Source of the DNA: Protonemura montana
Lineage: Eukaryota > Arthropoda > Insecta > Plecoptera > Nemouridae
Assembly: GCA_947568835.1 (NCBI GenBank)
Contig: OX387607.1
Location: 8,069,201-8,133,200, forward strand
Direction: 5' to 3'
Length of the DNA: 64,000 nt
Of the stretch, positions 1-12,900 are shown one piece after another (positions within the stretch are counted from its first letter, which is position 1; each line of letters starts with the position of its first letter). Made by a program: the position numbers and the translations under genes. The notes beneath the pieces were generated by a model. It was not told where the DNA came from and made no database searches. It saw only the letters and a program-made list of their open reading frames with translations.

Positions 1-800
1 ATGTGGTGTTGAAACTCATTCCTGTGTTCTGCACAAGCTGATTGATTTAAGTGTCTTTGTTTCTCCAACAATGCTAGAATGTTTTGCTAATCTTACGTGT
101 CTTTCGTGTTCCTTGATTCTTGTGCTAATTTTCCTACCAGTTTATCCTATGTTCACTTTTCTAAGCTAACAACTTCATCCCTGGATCCTGCGTTCAATGG
201 AACCTGATCCTACACTGGTCTTACCATTGTACCACAGATACCAATCTGTCAATCAGATACAGATACCATTGTACCAATCTGTGATTGTACTTATTTTTCT
301 ATCTGCCCTAAATGCTGTAACAATCTGATTTTTCGACTGTACTTTGTTAATCTTCTCTCCTATCTTTGGTACATATGGTAAAACTGCGATTGATTTGATT
401 TCTTTTAAGTTGCTTTCACTAATTACCCTTTCAATTATTTCTGCATTTATTTCCCTATTTCCTTTATTTTTTAACCTGTCAATTTCTTTAGTTACTCTTC
501 TTATTTCTTTGGTTTTATAACCACTCAGTTGAAACATTGTCGAAAGTGTTTCCTTTTCTCCCGCATAGTGTTCCTCATCTGTTAATCTCGCTGATCTAGT
601 CGCTAATGTGTATAGCACCCCGTGTTTTTGGCTAGGATGATGACATGAATCTGCGTGTAAGACCCTGTTTGTGTTTGTTTTCTTTCTGTCGATGGTGTGC
701 CCTAATGAGCCATCTTCTTTTCTAATAACCAAAACATTAAGAAAAGCTAAACATCTATTCTTTTCTACTTCCACAGTGAATTTTATCTTATCATGTTGTC
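1..800 (-). mobile_element. Penelope-like retroelement, C-terminal RT part plus GIY-YIG part (cut by window edge)
   Basis: Reading the minus strand from about 800 down to 253 gives an open frame with the block LAFLNVLVIRKEDGSLGH followed by a segment with HADSCHHPSQK and LPYVPKIGEKI. These are characteristic of the palm/thumb end of Penelope-like reverse transcriptases (family knowledge: LPFLDVLVTR, HHPSQKRG, LPYV). Below 250, in another frame, the minus strand encodes KISTRIKEHERHVRLA, which resembles the GIY-YIG endonuclease region that lies C-terminal to the RT in these elements. The copy runs off the left end of the window, and its 5' part is missing to the right of about 800. The change of frame between RT and endonuclease parts suggests a decayed copy. 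It is not part of KDM2. Orientation and family are fairly sure; subfamily is not. Confidence 0.8.
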
Positions 801-1730
801 TATTGTAAAGTTATTGGTAACCTAAACTTCTTACTATTTGTATGAAATCTTATTTAAATTGCAAACGCTTGCAATGCGCTGGGTTGATAATAATAAAATC
901 TTACTATTTGTCTTCAAAATTACTTTCGTTTCGTTAAACGGAGTGTTACCAAATAGTTTTAGAAGATAAATAGTTTCAATTTAGAAAAAGGAGATATGCT
1001 AGTTAGTTTATTTGTTGTGGGACTATTTAGGAAGAAGGAATAACTATTCCAAAAAAGCTCAGTCCTTGTTTCGATTTTTCTGATCAAACGTGTATCGTTG
1101 AAATTGTGGCTCGACTCGAGTTAATCAACGAATAGGCTTCTCTTCAAAAATGTACCAACGATTGAAGGCAAAACAGTGAACGGTGTTAGAGATTTTATTC
1201 TGTGATTATCGCCGGGTGGTGACATTCGAAATTCGACACTTTCAATCGATAGGAAATCGAGTATCGATCGAAAATGATAAATATTGAGGGAAAAGTACAA
1301 AAAAATCTAGTGCATCTGAGACGAGCGACTGACTATCGGCGACGAAATCCCACAAATGCATGTGTCGGCAAGCTCAACAATTCCAATAGCTCTAGTTTTA
1401 ATTATTTGTATACTTACATTTTGTTTACCTCTGGAAGATATCTTGGCATACCTATGGGGAGATGCAGATATTTGGAGTATCAGTTCTTTTTCGGATAGAA
1501 AACGTCAGGAAACTCAACATTGTAACACTTTTTTTTGGTATTGTTCTTATCTAGAAGTTACATTTGGGGTTCGTACATCGGGGGCAGAAATCAATCGATC
1601 ATATGAATCGAAAATAAGCAAATTCCGTATTTCTGATTAATTTATAAAAAAAAATGAAACTGCGGATAGTTACTGCAATGAGAGAAGTTTGAGGTAATAC
1701 CCCACCCCGATCCTTTGTGTATCGCCTGGT

Positions 1731-1751
1731 CCCCCCCCCCCCCCCCCCCCC
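1731..1751. repeat. C homopolymer, 21 nt
   Basis: An uninterrupted run of C in a C-rich setting. It is the complement-strand member of a set of long G/C homopolymers in this window (others at 45896, 48099, 57255, 61286 and 61994). Confidence 0.9.
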
Positions 1752-2187
1752 AAACACCTAGGATATTTTGGTCAGGACCGCAACTTCCAAGGGTTGAAAC
1801 AAACCGATCAAGAATGAAGCTAGTTTATTTTATGTTTACCTTGGGAAAGTTGTCTTGACGTCTAACAGCAATGCGGCGATGCAGATATTTGCGACTTATA
1901 AGCAGTGGTGAGCGTTTCTTGCTAATCTACATTTGAATAAAATTGAGAAAAGATACATAAAGTCTACGTTTTATTAGAAGCACTTCTAATAAAACATAGA
2001 TTTTGTTTCTTTAAAACCATCTGTATGAATTTTGTTCCACGGCTCTAAGGCAAACTTTGATCTAGAGGTCTTTGAAAAGAGTATTCCATAAAAATGATAC
2101 TATATGACATATTTAGGAATAGGACCTCATGTCAGAGTAACCTTTTAGTAACGTTCACTCATAAGAGCTCATTTCCATAGCCATTAT

Positions 2188-2215
2188 TTCAGGCTTTTCG
2201 GGCGAAAAGCCTGAA
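2188..2215. repeat. Perfect 13-bp inverted repeat (hairpin)
   Basis: Arms TTCAGGCTTTTCG and CGAAAAGCCTGAA are exact reverse complements separated by GG. No gene overlaps it. It may be the end of a small non-autonomous element or a Helitron-type 3' hairpin, but no partner end was identified. Confidence 0.75.
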
Positions 2216-2281
2216 GCGGCGTCATATATTCTTGAAAAAAAAAGCAATGTATATTATATATACAGATATGTATATTACCTG

Positions 2282-2332
2282 TCCATACAGTACGAGACAC
2301 CATACAGTACTAGACACCATACAGTACTAGAC
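2282..2332. repeat. Tandem repeat, three 17-bp units
   Basis: The unit ACCATACAGTACTAGAC occurs twice exactly (2299-2315 and 2316-2332), preceded by one copy with two changes (2282-2298). It lies in non-coding DNA. Confidence 0.85.
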
Positions 2333-3499
2333 AAGCCATTTCATGTGCTATTTAAGGTTAAGTCTTCGTCTTGACACTAACACCAAAACTTGTAGTGATC
2401 TGGAGAAGTTTACGTAGTCATATCTACGCTTTCTCAGGTCCATCAATTAATGTTAAGAATTTTAGACATTTACTTTGATTGTTCGCTTGGGCCACTGCGC
2501 AGTAATTATTTTGAAGTCTTTGTGAGAAAATGATTGGAGCTCTAGCCAGGCTTTATAAATCTGCAGATATCCATTCTTTGTAGGGGCGCCCAATTATTAC
2601 TCGAGTCTAACTTATTTTTTTCCGAAAAATAACCGGTATAAAATCTAGAAAGGACTTCAGAAATGTTTGCTACTTGCGTTTTATCCTGTACTGAAAGAAA
2701 AATAGGGGCGCTCAGGGCGCCGTATTCTTCAGCACCCTCCTCCCATGCTCTAAAAAATACAAAACAATGCGTGTCATTTTATTTTATTCTCTTTGGTTTG
2801 TTCGCACGCTACTTGCCAAACTGTGTCTGGAATTTTATGAAATTTGCGCGTTTTTACAGCAAAATCGATACAAAACAAAAAAAAAAAATCCAAATTTACG
2901 AAAAGTTTTGGAACTTCCTCAAATGTTTTCACTCTTCACGCTCTAGAGCCAAAGGGTTAGCCCCGAACTTTCCACGTTTGTGGAATGAAAGTTTAAAAAT
3001 TAAAGAATAAAGTTTTCAAGTGGCAATTAGGGGGTCGAGTGTCAACATTTCAACCTGCCGTTGACTGGACCATCTAAGCGCATATTTGATCTAAGCTGTG
3101 TTGTTAGCTCCCACATCTACACTCGTCCCATCCCATTGGTTAAACACCAGTTTAAAACAATGGCAAGGCGATGCAACACATTCGATAAAGAAGCCCAACC
3201 AATGACTGTTTACTCGTTTACTCTTTACTCGTATTTGGGACACACTATACCTTCTCGTTCTTGGTGTGTTCACATTTTTTGGGGCAAATTTTGGAGTAAT
3301 TCTGACAGTTTAATTTTAGTCAATACATTACATCAATATTTTTAATTCACAAATAAAAGGCTACGCTCATTTACAAGGCAACTAAAATTTCGTTGGCAAA
3401 ACCCTTGTATGTTATGGTTTTTAGACTCGTGTCTACTTCCCTAATGCCTTCATGTTCATGGTGTATCTTAATTGCAATTGTGTATCATTTGGACTCTTG

Positions 3500-3981
3500 A
3501 AAAGACCTAACAGTCCGAGGACGCTAGCGCCATAAAATCACCTGAAAAGTAGCTGGGGTTTGTGCTGGTTCGGTATGTGACCTCTGCACCCCTTGAAAGG
3601 ATCGCAGCCTCCGCTACACATAAACACACCCCTAACAGATCGGACGACCCGTCGCAAGCAGTGGCCATCACATTCGACCGCCTCACGCACAATATCGTCA
3701 CAATTTCCAACCAGACTGTACCATCACACACACACACACACACACTCTTCACCTCACTCGCACTCGTGCCGTCGCCCAATCTCTCGCTCTGTCCCACTAC
3801 CGAATCGGCCTCCTCACCAACCCTCTCCGTCACACCTGCTTCAACCAGCTATCCACCCTCTCACTCGCTCGCTCGCACGCCTTCGCCTATCTCCTCTCTC
3901 CGTCACTCTCACGGCCGACCCGTGCCGCCGTCTAGCGACCCAACTTCGACTGCGCACAACGCATAGGCAAACGGAGTTAAG
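3500..3981 (+). promoter_or_regulatory. Likely KDM2 promoter and 5' UTR region (CpG-rich)
   Basis: The sequence changes from AT-rich to CpG-rich around 3500 and stays so to about 4640. It covers the proposed first coding exon of KDM2 at 3982. No clear TATA box is seen, as usual for housekeeping chromatin genes. A (CA)n microsatellite lies at 3725-3745. The transcription start is not placed; the assignment rests on base composition and position. Confidence 0.4.
3725..3745. repeat. (CA)n microsatellite
   Basis: Uninterrupted CA dinucleotides, about ten units, inside the putative KDM2 promoter/5' UTR. Confidence 0.9.
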
Positions 3982-6900
3982 ATGGCGTCGACAAGCAGGA
4001 AGCGCGGTGTGTCGCGCTCGGTTCCAGCGCGCGAGTATAATACGCGTCCGGTACGTACCTTGGAAAAGTGCACGCAAACTTTCCGCGTAGATTTTACGCA
4101 CATTTCGGTGCCTCTCGCCGGCCGGTGGGCGGCGGGGGAGAGGCGTTGTCGACCGTCAAAGTGGGTCTCTGTGTTATGTGCTGGTAAAATTCACGCCCGC
4201 CCGTTACCGTGCGCCAGTCTCGCGGCGGCGGCGGCGGCGACGACGGCGGCGGCGGCATGCGCTGTCTATGGAACTGGGCCGTATCGCGAGGCTTGGACAT
4301 CGATGGCTTTTCGACGCGCGGAATGTCAAGACGTTGACACACTGACGTCGTTTGGGATTTTAATTTTGGGTGGCTGTTTTCGCAAGGGCAGTGTCTGTTT
4401 GGATATTTTATTAAGTCGACTCTCGGTATTGATTATTGCACGGCGAGAGTTCGTCAGCTCGTTAGCGGGCATGCACTCGCAATGCCGACGCCGACGTCGG
4501 GTGCACGGGGTGCACTCGACGCGGCGTCGGCGTCGATCTTGGTGATCGCGCGCTTGGCGCATCGATCATAGATTACGTGCTCGAGATTTTGACGTCGGAG
4601 CTGACGCCTCCGGAGGACAATGCCTGGCGATGGAAAGCGATTCGCTATAGTCTGCATCTAACTTGGCGCGTGTCTCGATGGTTTTTTTTTTAATTGATTG
4701 TAGGATCGATTCATTCGTTTGATTTCTTATTCATAAAGAAACCAGAATGAAGTTAGATATTCTTGTGTTTCAAGAGTTAAGACATGGTGTTTGATGTTGG
4801 TGGCTGTAATTTACGATGATTTCTTACGACTGTTTTATAACTTTGCCATCACCGAACAAAAATAGAAGTTTATATAGATTCGCAATTCCAATACCCACCT
4901 ACCCATTTTCTAAGTTAATTTACTTCTAGAAGTTAAAAGGCTTTTTAACATAGCAGTCACCAATCCGGTGCAGAGACTTTCATTTGCTGAGTTGGGTAAG
5001 CTTGTAGAGACTGAACAATCACTCAGAATATAGCATCTTGCTACTCTATAATATGTACATTTGAGCGCATTATTCGTCCTAATTGGACACTCGCTCTGGT
5101 CTAAGTGAGATCGATGTCGATTCCCCAATACGGCGCCTCCACCTGTCCTGTCGTGTCTACCTGACCCGGTTTCCTGCCTCACCACACGCGTCCCGCCGGT
5201 GCAAATTCTCGTCCGGGACCAGGTAACTCGGCGGGGAGGCCGAAGCCCGTACCTGATCCAAGCGTAGAATAATAATCGCATATTTGAATGGTTAACTAAA
5301 CTAATGCAAATGTAATGCATTCTTCATGAGAATGGTATATCCAGGACCAAAGCAGCATTTTTACGTTTACTCACGGTTGTCAACAATTGCATTCTTTTTG
5401 CCGCTGGGCCGAAAAATTTTTGCAAAATTTGCAAATTTAGGCCCAATCCCAATCCTAATCGAAATTTAAATCCTAAATCCCTATCTTGGGCGCAATCCAA
5501 TCTAAACGATCTAATCGTTTAGATCTTACCAATCTAAACGAATGGTCAGAATGAATGGCATGGAGTGCCTAGTGGTTCTTTTGTAACTTATTAAAAAGTG
5601 GGTAAGTTCATGAGTTACTAATTTAAAAAAAGGATACACGAAAATATTCCATTTTAAATTCCGCACTTATCCACATGTTTTTATTGATTTGGGACGTCCG
5701 ATTAAAATGTTGGTCTGGCTAATATTTGTTTGATTTTTGACCCAGCAAAGTTTTTACCACAGAACAACTCTTTGACGGTTACTAAAGCAAGGGAGGTACG
5801 CATGGTGGTCCTTATCTTTGCAAGTAGGCGGGAACACGGGTACTTTTTTCACGTCATCCCAAATTAACCAGCTAGGAACAAACAGGAACCAGGAAGTGTT
5901 TGCCCGCGATTATCGCGAGCCGTCCTTCGGCAGCCGACAATTTCACGGCCAAGGTTTGGCGAGCGCGAACGCGAACGCTAGCTGTACGGCGCCGCGTTGT
6001 TTGACATCCGCCGCCGCCTCTGCCGCCGCCGAGTTCCCACCCCCTCTTGTTGAACGCCGGCGCCGCCGGCGGCCGGCCAGACGGCACGGCTAGCATTGTA
6101 GAAGCGAGCAGGTGGCTGTAGGTTGTGCACACAGTGCGAGCCAGACGGTAGACTTCCGATTGCCTGGAGTATGATCTTAGCAAATTAAACGATTCTTTGG
6201 AAACTTTTTGCACGAGCTAATCAGCCGTAACGATCGGGGCACGGATACTCCATCGTTTGGGAAACTGCGGATCCTTCGCCTGACTAAACGGCGGTGGGTG
6301 CTTATTTTGGATTTGTGCGGTTACGCTCTTCTGCAAATTGTTTCGAATCTTCGTGGAAACGCCTTATTTATGAGCATGTTTCATATTGCTGGTGTTTTCT
6401 TCGAGATGGAATATCGCGGAATATTTTACTGAAACGTTTTCCTCTTTCGGGGAAAATGGGCGCATACATAATTCAAATGTTTCTTTAGTTAGGACCAGGT
6501 TCTTTCTTTAGCAGAGACCTTCGTTTGCCGTGAAAACCCTCGTTTCACCCGCCATGTATTATTACACAAGGTACCCTACACTACACTAGGGCACTAGGGG
6601 CCTCCTGGGCGCAGGGGCATTGTTTCACTGAGTGACACTAAAGGCTGACAAGCCAAGGGAAACATTCTGTAGTTCGATTCCAGCGGCGGACATGTAGTCA
6701 CCATTGTTAACACGGCGCTCAGGGGCAGAGCTGTGGGTGTCCACTGGATTTTGCTAGCTAGGGAATGACTGTTTACGTGTTTATTGTTTTTGGCTGGACG
6801 TCTCAGAAGCTGAGAGTAGGTGTCAGTGGGGAAGGGCAGGTTTGGGTTGGAGGTGGTTGCGACCTTTTGAGTGGGAGCAATCCCACTCACTTTCTCTGAT

Positions 6901-9900
6901 ACGTGGAGAGAAGGCGTCTGATGATTTTAAGTTGCAACTTTCGGGACCAAGTCACCGAAACGATGTCTTGTGATGAGAAGGGAAAATGTTCTTGGATGTT
7001 TTCTCACCATTCCAAACCCTCTCGCTTTCTCTTCAATATGCCATCCGAAAAACCCGTGCACTTTCTAAGACTGGAAAAATATCAAAACAAGTGTCCAGAG
7101 TGAAGAATATGCACCAAGATGTCTATGTTGGTTTCCAGCGGTTAGAATCCCCTTGAAACTGACTAAGGTTTGAATGAATAGTGGGGTTTAGAGGCGCGTC
7201 AACCGCAAGGTCATTTTGCGCCTGACTAAGGTTTTTTATCTATGCCTAAACTTCACGAATTTAAGCTTTATAAAAAATTCATGCTGCAATCTTGCAGCCC
7301 TGCCAGCATATTTTCAGAAATTTGCTTACAAGTAGGCAGGTACCATCTGACATGCACACTATGTGCACTTGAATTTAGGCTTGAACCATCTTGCCCTTGT
7401 CCTTAAGACAGTGGACAATTTTAGGAGTGCCAGAAATTTGGGGTAAATGAGGAAAAATGTGATCAATTTGTTTGCATATGAAAGCAACAGCAAAATGTTG
7501 TAACAAAAAAGCCAAGAGTTTTGTTTTTATTTATCACTGTGCACCAAAAAACCTTAAGCCCGTAATTGGTACATTATGCAACGTAACGTTAGATGTGTGC
7601 CTAGCTGTTGTGTTCCCAATCGAGAGTTCCCACGATTGCGTTTCATCGTTTGTTCTTCGTTTTGTTACAGCGCGATCGCAAGGAGCGCAAGCACTACACG
7701 GAGGACTGGGTGCTCGGCGATGAGGAGATCGAAGGTCGCCGGACGTTCCGGCTGGAGGACAAGATCGAGACGGACCGGTTCCAGTCGTTTTTCGTCAAGG
7801 AGATGGCCGGCGCCGACTTCAGCGTATCGTACATCCAGCGGCATGGCTTCAACACGCCAATTCTGTTTAAGGAGAAGGCGGGGCTGGGTCTGCGTGTTCC
7901 CAGCTCGAATTTCACTGTCACTGACGTTAGGATGTGTGTAGGTAAGTGGGACAACGGCCTCGTGGTGGCTCAAGAATTTTACATACTTAAGTTGTCGTCT
8001 TTGGAGTAAATAGACAGTATCCATCTTAAACTAGGTCATTAAAATATATTTGAGAGCAAATTGTATTGAAGACTGATGAGTGGATTTTGGTGGAGAATTG
8101 AAGGTTATGGGTATGGCTTTAAAAATATAACGTGGCGCATGGAAGAATTATTCGCGAAAAATTATCATACTAGATATTACCAGAAACATGGATGAATTGA
8201 CAGTATAAACATAGCATTCAGGACAAGATTTCAATTATGATAACTATGTAATCTAGCAAAAAGCAGGAAAGGGAAGTGGCTGGACTGGAATGATCAATTG
8301 AAAGTTAAATCCAACAGTGTAACGCTAACAGTTGAATTGAAGTCAGTAAATGCTGGTCATTCTAGACCAGCAATAGACAGTCGTGTCTTATTCGTGTTAA
8401 ACCTAAGAGATGGGTAGCATCAGTGTAATATTTCATTTCAGGGTTTTATTACTTGAAACAGACAATTTGTAACATGAGATGATAATGATATACGATATGT
8501 GCATAAAGGTACTTAAATGGTCTGTGAAAGACGATTCCAAAACAATTTACATCGTTTTACTAACGTGGTGTAGTCTTCTTAATTTTAGATCTTCCTTATC
8601 CTGAAGGTATTATGTGTTGCATTGCTCTCTACAATCTAGCTCGTTTATGTTTCCAAACAAAAATACATTTTAAAATGGGCATTTTTGCGGCCTCTACGCT
8701 TTCAGCCTAACACACCCCTGTTTGGTTCTCAGGCTCGCGACGACCGCTGGATGTGATGGACGTCAACACGCAGAAGAACGTGGAGATGACGATGAAGGAG
8801 TGGGAACGATATTACAACGACCCTGAGAAAGACCGGCTGCTCAACGTCATCTCGCTCGAGTTCAGTCACACCAAGCTAGAGAACTACGTACAGGTGGGTG
8901 GGACTTAAAATGTAGTGACATTAAATTCCGAAATTCAGTTTTTCAGTAAAATTGAACACCAAATCACAATTGTACTGTCTATTCAGGAGAGAGAAAATCA
9001 ATTTATTTAAAAATCGACAGCTATTCAAATATATGGTGCACCATTAAGGTCTAGCTTACTTATCTATATTACCAACAAAAATGTTAGGTGTTGTTAATAG
9101 TAATAGGTTGTGTGTCTGCTGGGTTTTTTTTGTGGTTCTTATCCTTCAAGAAGTTACTTGCCCTTGGTTTGCACCGCAATTTGCAAGCTGCCTGAATTGG
9201 TACTAAGCTGACTACAGAGCTAATTACAAACCTCATGTTTTGTGTTTTGATTATAACAATTAAAAAAGTTCCATTTGAATGGGATAAACTGGCATGAAAC
9301 AAAAATTCGTTTGACAACAAAGAACTTAATGAATCTTTATGATGGTTTTTAGACTCATGTCTACTTGAAGAATCTGTTTCACTATGCAGGTTTCAGTACT
9401 TTTAGCTGTACTTTATCAACATAGCATTGAAGTAGTGATTGGTGGTCAATGTATGTGGGTGGATTGAGTTCATTCGCAGTTTATTTAAATAATACCCATA
9501 TTATTTTCTCTAAGGGAGATGTACCCCCATTTTAACAACTTCAGGGAGCGATGCCTAGAGATTTCTACATTCTGAAAAAAAATGCAAATAAGTCAGCTAT
9601 TTGGAATTGCTGTAAATTTTACCAACATTCAAAATTTCTGAAAATTGAAGAAATTCTTTAGATACCAGGTACCCAGCTTTTTTCTGCTGCTGTTTTATGT
9701 TCAGCACTGCTGGATGAAATTTCATTCATGAGTTGGTACCAAGAGCCTGATGTTTTCTCTTGTGGGCTAGTCTGTAATTTACTTTTGACGGGAATGCTTG
9801 CTATAAATGGAGGAACTACTGGATAGTAGTTTGGTTAGGAAACAAATTCCACACTAAAAATGCCCAAGAAAAACATGTTTGTGGCAGAGGTTTTCACCGG

Positions 9901-12900
9901 TGGCACTTTCACTTGGTTGCAGACTCCTAGCGTGGTGCGACAACTCGATTGGGTGGACTGCGTTTGGCCGCGCCATCTCAAAGAGCAGCAGACCGAGTCT
10001 ACCAACGCAATCGACGACATGATGTACCCCAAGGTGCAGAAATACTGTCTCATGTCAGTCAAAGGCTGCTACACGGACTTCCACGTAGACTTTGGCGGCA
10101 CTTCCGTGTGGTACCACATACTTAAGGGTGGCAAGGTGAGTGCTAGTTGTTATCGGATTTTGCGAGAAGGGAAATCAACAAGAAAAATATTAGTTAGTTT
10201 TGGTTTTTCATTACAAAAAAAGTTATTTACTGTCATAACATTATTTACTTGTTTATATGTTTGTCAAGACCAGATTTTACTTTTGTGGACACAATCTTTC
10301 TGATTTCTTACATTTTTGTCCACGTGGCCATAAAGTGATTTTTCCAACCATGAAAGCTCAGCACGTTCAGGAGAAGAAAGCTTAACATTAATGCTGGCTC
10401 TTTGACTATTTCTATACACTCGTTGCTGATAGGCAAGAAGGCTGGGTACCGGCTAATTCTAGTTGCGGTTCCCTGGGAACACTTCAGCGGTGTTGGTTTT
10501 CCCTCCTTGGTTTTCCCGCCTTGGTTTTCGCACCTACTGTCATGCACGGCTATGCATCAGGCTTGAGTGTCTTCGAAAACAAAGCAACCACTCCATCTGC
10601 ATTTCTCCCAACCTTGACCATCTCTACGCTTTCCGCAGATCTTCTGGCTGATCCAGCCGACAGAGCGCAACATGTCGCTGTACGAGCAGTGGGTGCTCTC
10701 GGGCAAACAGGGCGACGTCTTCTTCGGCGACACGGTGGACAAGTGTGCGCGCGTTGTGCTTGCCGCCGGAAACACGTTCTTCATCCCGACCGGCTGGATC
10801 CACGCCGTATATACCCCTCAGGACTCACTTGTCTTTGGTGGCAACTTCCTGCACTCGTTTGGCGTGGAGAAGCAGCTTAAGGTGGCGCAGGTTGAAGACT
10901 CGACGCACGTAAGTTCATTGTTGATTTATGTGGTCGTTTGGTTCGCCCCTCGATTGTGTCGAGTGGCACTGCATTTGCTTGTTGTCCATCGACAGTTGGT
11001 TGCAATTTTTTAAATGCACAATACGATGCATTCATAGCTTCTTATATGGTGTATATACTATAACGCAGTATAGTAAAACTTAAACAGTATACTGTTTACT
11101 AAAGGGTAATTGAAACAGAAATTGCGGTATCCTTATTCGAAAGGCTAATTAAAAACTTCATTTTGCTGTCAATTGACCCTACATTGAATCAAGTTATCTG
11201 ATAGGTTGCTGTTTTTCAACTGGCAGCTGTTGGTTGGATGTGAACCGCTGCTTGGTCTTGGAATTCCTGATAGCTGTATTTCTAGTTGCTTTGACCTCTC
11301 TCTTAGCGTCAGTTTTTTAGTAGCCAATCTTCTGATTGGCTGTTGCTAAGCAAGTAACAAATTAACGGTCTGCTAGATTCTTATCGAACCACTGAAAGAC
11401 CGGCCCTTGAAGTTATTTTTTTACCTGATCAATTCATAGTGCAAAGCATATAACACAGACAATAAGGAGGTAACTTAAAGTTCTAACTGTATGATTTGAA
11501 ATATCAGCTTGAATTTTAGCCCCAACCCCTAGGGGACTCGTGTAACTAAATCTGACTTGATGGCCAAGGTCCACGCTCATGTTTGGACAAATTCTTGGCA
11601 ATTCGTTCGTTGTTTGTGGCAATTTGCTTTATTGTGGTGACTCAAATAAAACAAACCTTGCAAAACTAAAATAATAAATCCTAACCAAAGCCTTTCTGTT
11701 GCACAGGTTCCGCAGAAGTTCCGATACCCGTTCTTCACGGAGATGCTGTGGTACGTTCTGGAACGCTACGTCCACTGCCTGCTGGGTCGCTCGCACCTCT
11801 CCAACGCCGAGCCAGACTCGGACCGTCCGATTGACAAGAACTCACATGTGCATCTCACCTCGCAGGAGCTGCATGGACTCAAGGTAATGACTGCCTTTCA
11901 GATGCTATATCGGTCGCTATAGAGACCCACAAGGCCATGCTTATTGGGGGAAAGAGACCAATCTGCAAGAAAAAGGTTTGGTTCAAGGTTGCAACCAACT
12001 TTAAAAAGCTTGGCCCGAGTCTCTGTTCGGTATGAAAAATAAAAAATGCACGTCCCTGACGCTGGACCCTTTTGTCTGCAGGCGATTGTCATGTTCCTGC
12101 ACTCGCTGCCGACCAACAAGAAGAACGTGCCGGAGCTGCTTGGAGACCCAATCGCGCTGATCAAGGACGTACGCAACCTGGTGGAGCAGCATCGCTACGA
12201 CAACGCCGAGGACGCCATCACAGGCACGTCGATCCTGCGCTCGGGCGACGAGCCCAGTCGTCGCGTGCCGCTCGCCAAGAACAGCGGCAACCGCAGTGCG
12301 ACGCCGCACAAACATCGCGTGCACCACAAGGACAAGTCCGGCGGCAAGGGTATGTGACCGGAATGCACCTTTTTTAATTCTACAGGACCCCTGTGTCCCA
12401 TGCAGCACAATGGCTGAATTTGGGTCAAATCTGAAGGAAATTAGCCACTAAAAACCCACAAAAAACAAACAATAGCATTTGCAATTAGTAGTGGTGCCAC
12501 TGACATTAGGTTTGATAAAGTTTATTGCATTTACATTTGATTGGAAGATCATTTCATTTTTTAGTTTTTCCAAACCTTCCTTTTCCAAACACGATTTTTC
12601 GCCTTTTAGCTTCGTTGCCCTGAGTAGAGTGTCGTGAGTAGAGTGTCTTGTTGTAGAGTGTCTTGTTGTAGACTGTCTTGTTGTAGACTGTCTTGTTGTA
12701 GAGATAGTTAATTGCCCTGCTTTCGGAAAGTTCCACAACTTGTTATTTCACCTCCTCCGAAACATTACCAGTTGTTGTTTGTAGGTGCTGGCGGTGGCGG
12801 GCCACGACGGAGACGCACTCGGTGCAAGAAGTGCGAGGCGTGTCAACGGTCCGATTGCGGCGAGTGTTCCTTCTGCCAGGACATGGTGAAGTTCGGTACG

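Larger units (their letters stand above)
801..3499. other. Gene-free repeat-rich stretch left of KDM2
   Basis: No ORF here resembles a known protein. Visible items are a 21-nt C tract at 1731-1751, an 18-bp inverted repeat at about 1963-2000 with one mismatch, a perfect hairpin at 2188-2215, and three copies of a 17-bp unit at 2282-2332. A segment at about 844-880 is nearly identical to one at 45861-45896. The stretch looks like accumulated repeat debris. Confidence 0.6.

Noticed and set aside
4094-4657. Arg/Pro/Ala-rich ORFs on both strands near 4.1-4.6 kb
   Set aside because: Frames arise from the GC-rich CpG island and GGC/TCG repeats; no conserved motif.
5400-5500. CCTAA/CCAAT-rich stretch resembling degenerate telomeric repeat
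   Set aside because: Units are irregular and few; it reads as simple AT/C-rich sequence.
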